A stretch of DNA of 64,000 nt, taken from NCBI RefSeq assembly GCF_024753565.1, contig NZ_JANTPT010000001.1:682001-746000 (forward strand), read 5' to 3'. The position numbers and the translations under genes are program-made. The notes beneath the pieces were generated by a model that had not been told where the DNA came from, made no database searches, and saw nothing but the letters and a program-made list of their open reading frames with translations. Origin of the DNA: Mechercharimyces sp. CAU 1602. Lineage in GTDB: Bacteria; Bacillota; Bacilli; Thermoactinomycetales; JANTPT01. This document shows, piece after piece, positions 63,166 to 64,000 of the stretch. How positions within the stretch are numbered: position 1 is the first letter of the stretch; each line of letters opens with the position of its first letter.

Positions 63166-64000
63166 CTACTGCCCTACTTTTACATGTTCTTTCAACAGGT
63201 TGCGTGCGATGATAACACGCTGAATTTCATCGGTTCCGTCGTATATACGCCATAGTCTTGCTTCGCGATACCAGCGTTCGATAGGCAGTTCCTTCGTATA
63301 TCCCATCCCACCGTGGATTTGTAAAACTCGATCGACAACACGATTCCCCATATTGGATCCATATAGCTTGGCGATAGAGGCGAGGTGGCGATTATCTTCT
63401 CCTTGATCCAGGGTAAAGGCGGCGTTAAGTACAAGCCATTTGGCGGCTTCGATCTCGACAGCTGAATCAGCGATCATAAATTGGATTGCCTGTCGCTCGG
63501 CAATTGGCTTGCCAAAGGTATTTCGCTTTTTGGCATAATCTATAGCCATAGCCAGTAGACGCTCTGCCGCTCCAATCGCACGAGCGCCGACGATCCAGCG
63601 TGCAAATCCGATCCATTCTAAGCCGAGATCATATCCACGGTCTACCTCGCCTAGTACGTTTTCATGTGGCACTCGCACCTGGTCAAAGATAAGGGAGGCA
63701 GGTCCCCAATCACCCATTGTATCGATGTATTCGGAGCGCCAACCCATTGTACGATCTACGATAAAACAAGTGATTCCATCCCGAGGATTTGCTTCTTTTT
63801 TCTCTTTGTCCGTTACCGCGATCACCATGACAAAGTCGGCTTCATTGCCACCGGTGATAAAGGTTTTTTCACCGTGTAAGATCCATTCATCTCCATCTCT
63901 AACCGCACTCATCTTGATATTACGCGTATCTGAACCCGCATCGGGCTCGGTCATAGCAAAACATGATTTTTTCTCGCCGCGTATGGTCGGTAAGAGGTAT
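63166..64000 (-). CDS. Acyl-CoA dehydrogenase (5' end outside window)
   Basis: FAD enzyme introducing the alpha-beta double bond in acyl-CoA. The open frame continues to the right edge: upstream of the internal Met, YLLPTIRGEKKSCFAMTEPD is readable, the usual LP-x-GE-x-x-xCFAMTEPDAGSDT block, so the N-terminal domain lies outside. Inside are GEKTFITGGNEADFVMVIAV, RQAIQFMIADSAVEIEAAKW, and the C-terminal IHGGMGYTKELPIERWYREA followed by RLWRIYDGTDEIQRVIIARN. First visible gene of the minus-strand acyl cluster. Confidence 0.95.
   Translation of the reverse strand, partial: YLLPTIRGEKKSCFAMTEPDAGSDTRNIKMSAVRDGDEWILHGEKTFITGGNEADFVMVIAVTDKEKKEANPRDGITCFIVDRTMGWRSEYIDTMGDWGPASLIFDQVRVPHENVLGEVDRGYDLGLEWIGFARWIVGARAIGAAERLLAMAIDYAKKRNTFGKPIAERQAIQFMIADSAVEIEAAKWLVLNAAFTLDQGEDNRHLASIAKLYGSNMGNRVVDRVLQIHGGMGYTKELPIERWYREARLWRIYDGTDEIQRVIIARNLLKEHVKVGQ

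Overview
The window looks like chromosome of a spore-forming Gram-positive bacterium of the Bacillales. The evidence is strong purine-rich ribosome binding sites with many GTG/TTG starts, A/T-flanked intrinsic terminators, sporulation-linked genes (spoVB, a YjcZ-like peptide, a decayed spo0E-like gene), and three blocks that keep Bacillus subtilis gene order: tgt-yajC-yrzE-yrbG-spoVB-comN-secD/F-recJ-apt, gbsR/gbsA-gbsB, and yqhG-yqhH divergent from gcvT-gcvPA-gcvPB. Separate secD and secF (fused in Bacillus) and the mixture of genes suggest a relative such as the Thermoactinomycetaceae rather than Bacillus itself; that family assignment is inference. No rRNA, tRNA, CRISPR array, intact insertion sequence or prophage was seen.

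Layout. 1-7.6 kb: end of a peptide ABC permease gene, a TPR protein, a P2-type Ca2+ ATPase, dapF, a small membrane protein and a secreted alkaline phosphatase. 7.8-11.9 kb: pgi and phosphoglucomutase, then a free-standing DUF7948-type protein. 12-28.9 kb: the tgt-to-apt block, interrupted after yajC by a minus-strand ABC exporter/two-component operon and a PAP2 phosphatase. 29-35.6 kb: lipoate ligase, homogentisate dioxygenase plus flavin reductase, two proteins of unknown function, a probable methionine gamma-lyase preceded by a perfect cre site, a YjzC-like peptide and an omega-amidase-like enzyme. 35.6-41 kb: a choline-to-glycine-betaine module in which gbsR and a CHT1-like sodium/choline symporter oppose gbsAB; two matching palindromes lie in the intergenic region. 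41-43.6 kb: YwbE, DoxX, an AT-rich accessory patch with two gene wrecks, and a secreted protein plus a 47-residue membrane peptide behind a near-consensus promoter. 43.8-47.1 kb: an ATP-grasp ligase and a 655-residue protein with a papain-like Cys/His/Asn signature. 47.3-51.4 kb: a PadR-HAAS-DUF4097 operon, a YjcZ-like peptide, an arylsulfotransferase wreck and a glutamate-synthase-like flavoprotein. 51.5-58.5 kb: yqhG-yqhH and the glycine cleavage genes under a tandem glycine riboswitch. 58.7-64 kb: a secreted Vps62-like/beta-trefoil protein, a DMT exporter and a minus-strand acyl-CoA cluster (acyl-CoA dehydrogenase, FabG, two hot-dog dehydratase subunits) running off the right edge.

Most unusual candidates: the ATP-grasp/papain-like pair, the secreted-protein island at 42.3-43.6 kb, the Vps62-trefoil protein and the operator architecture of the choline module. 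Functions of the first three are inferred from motifs only.
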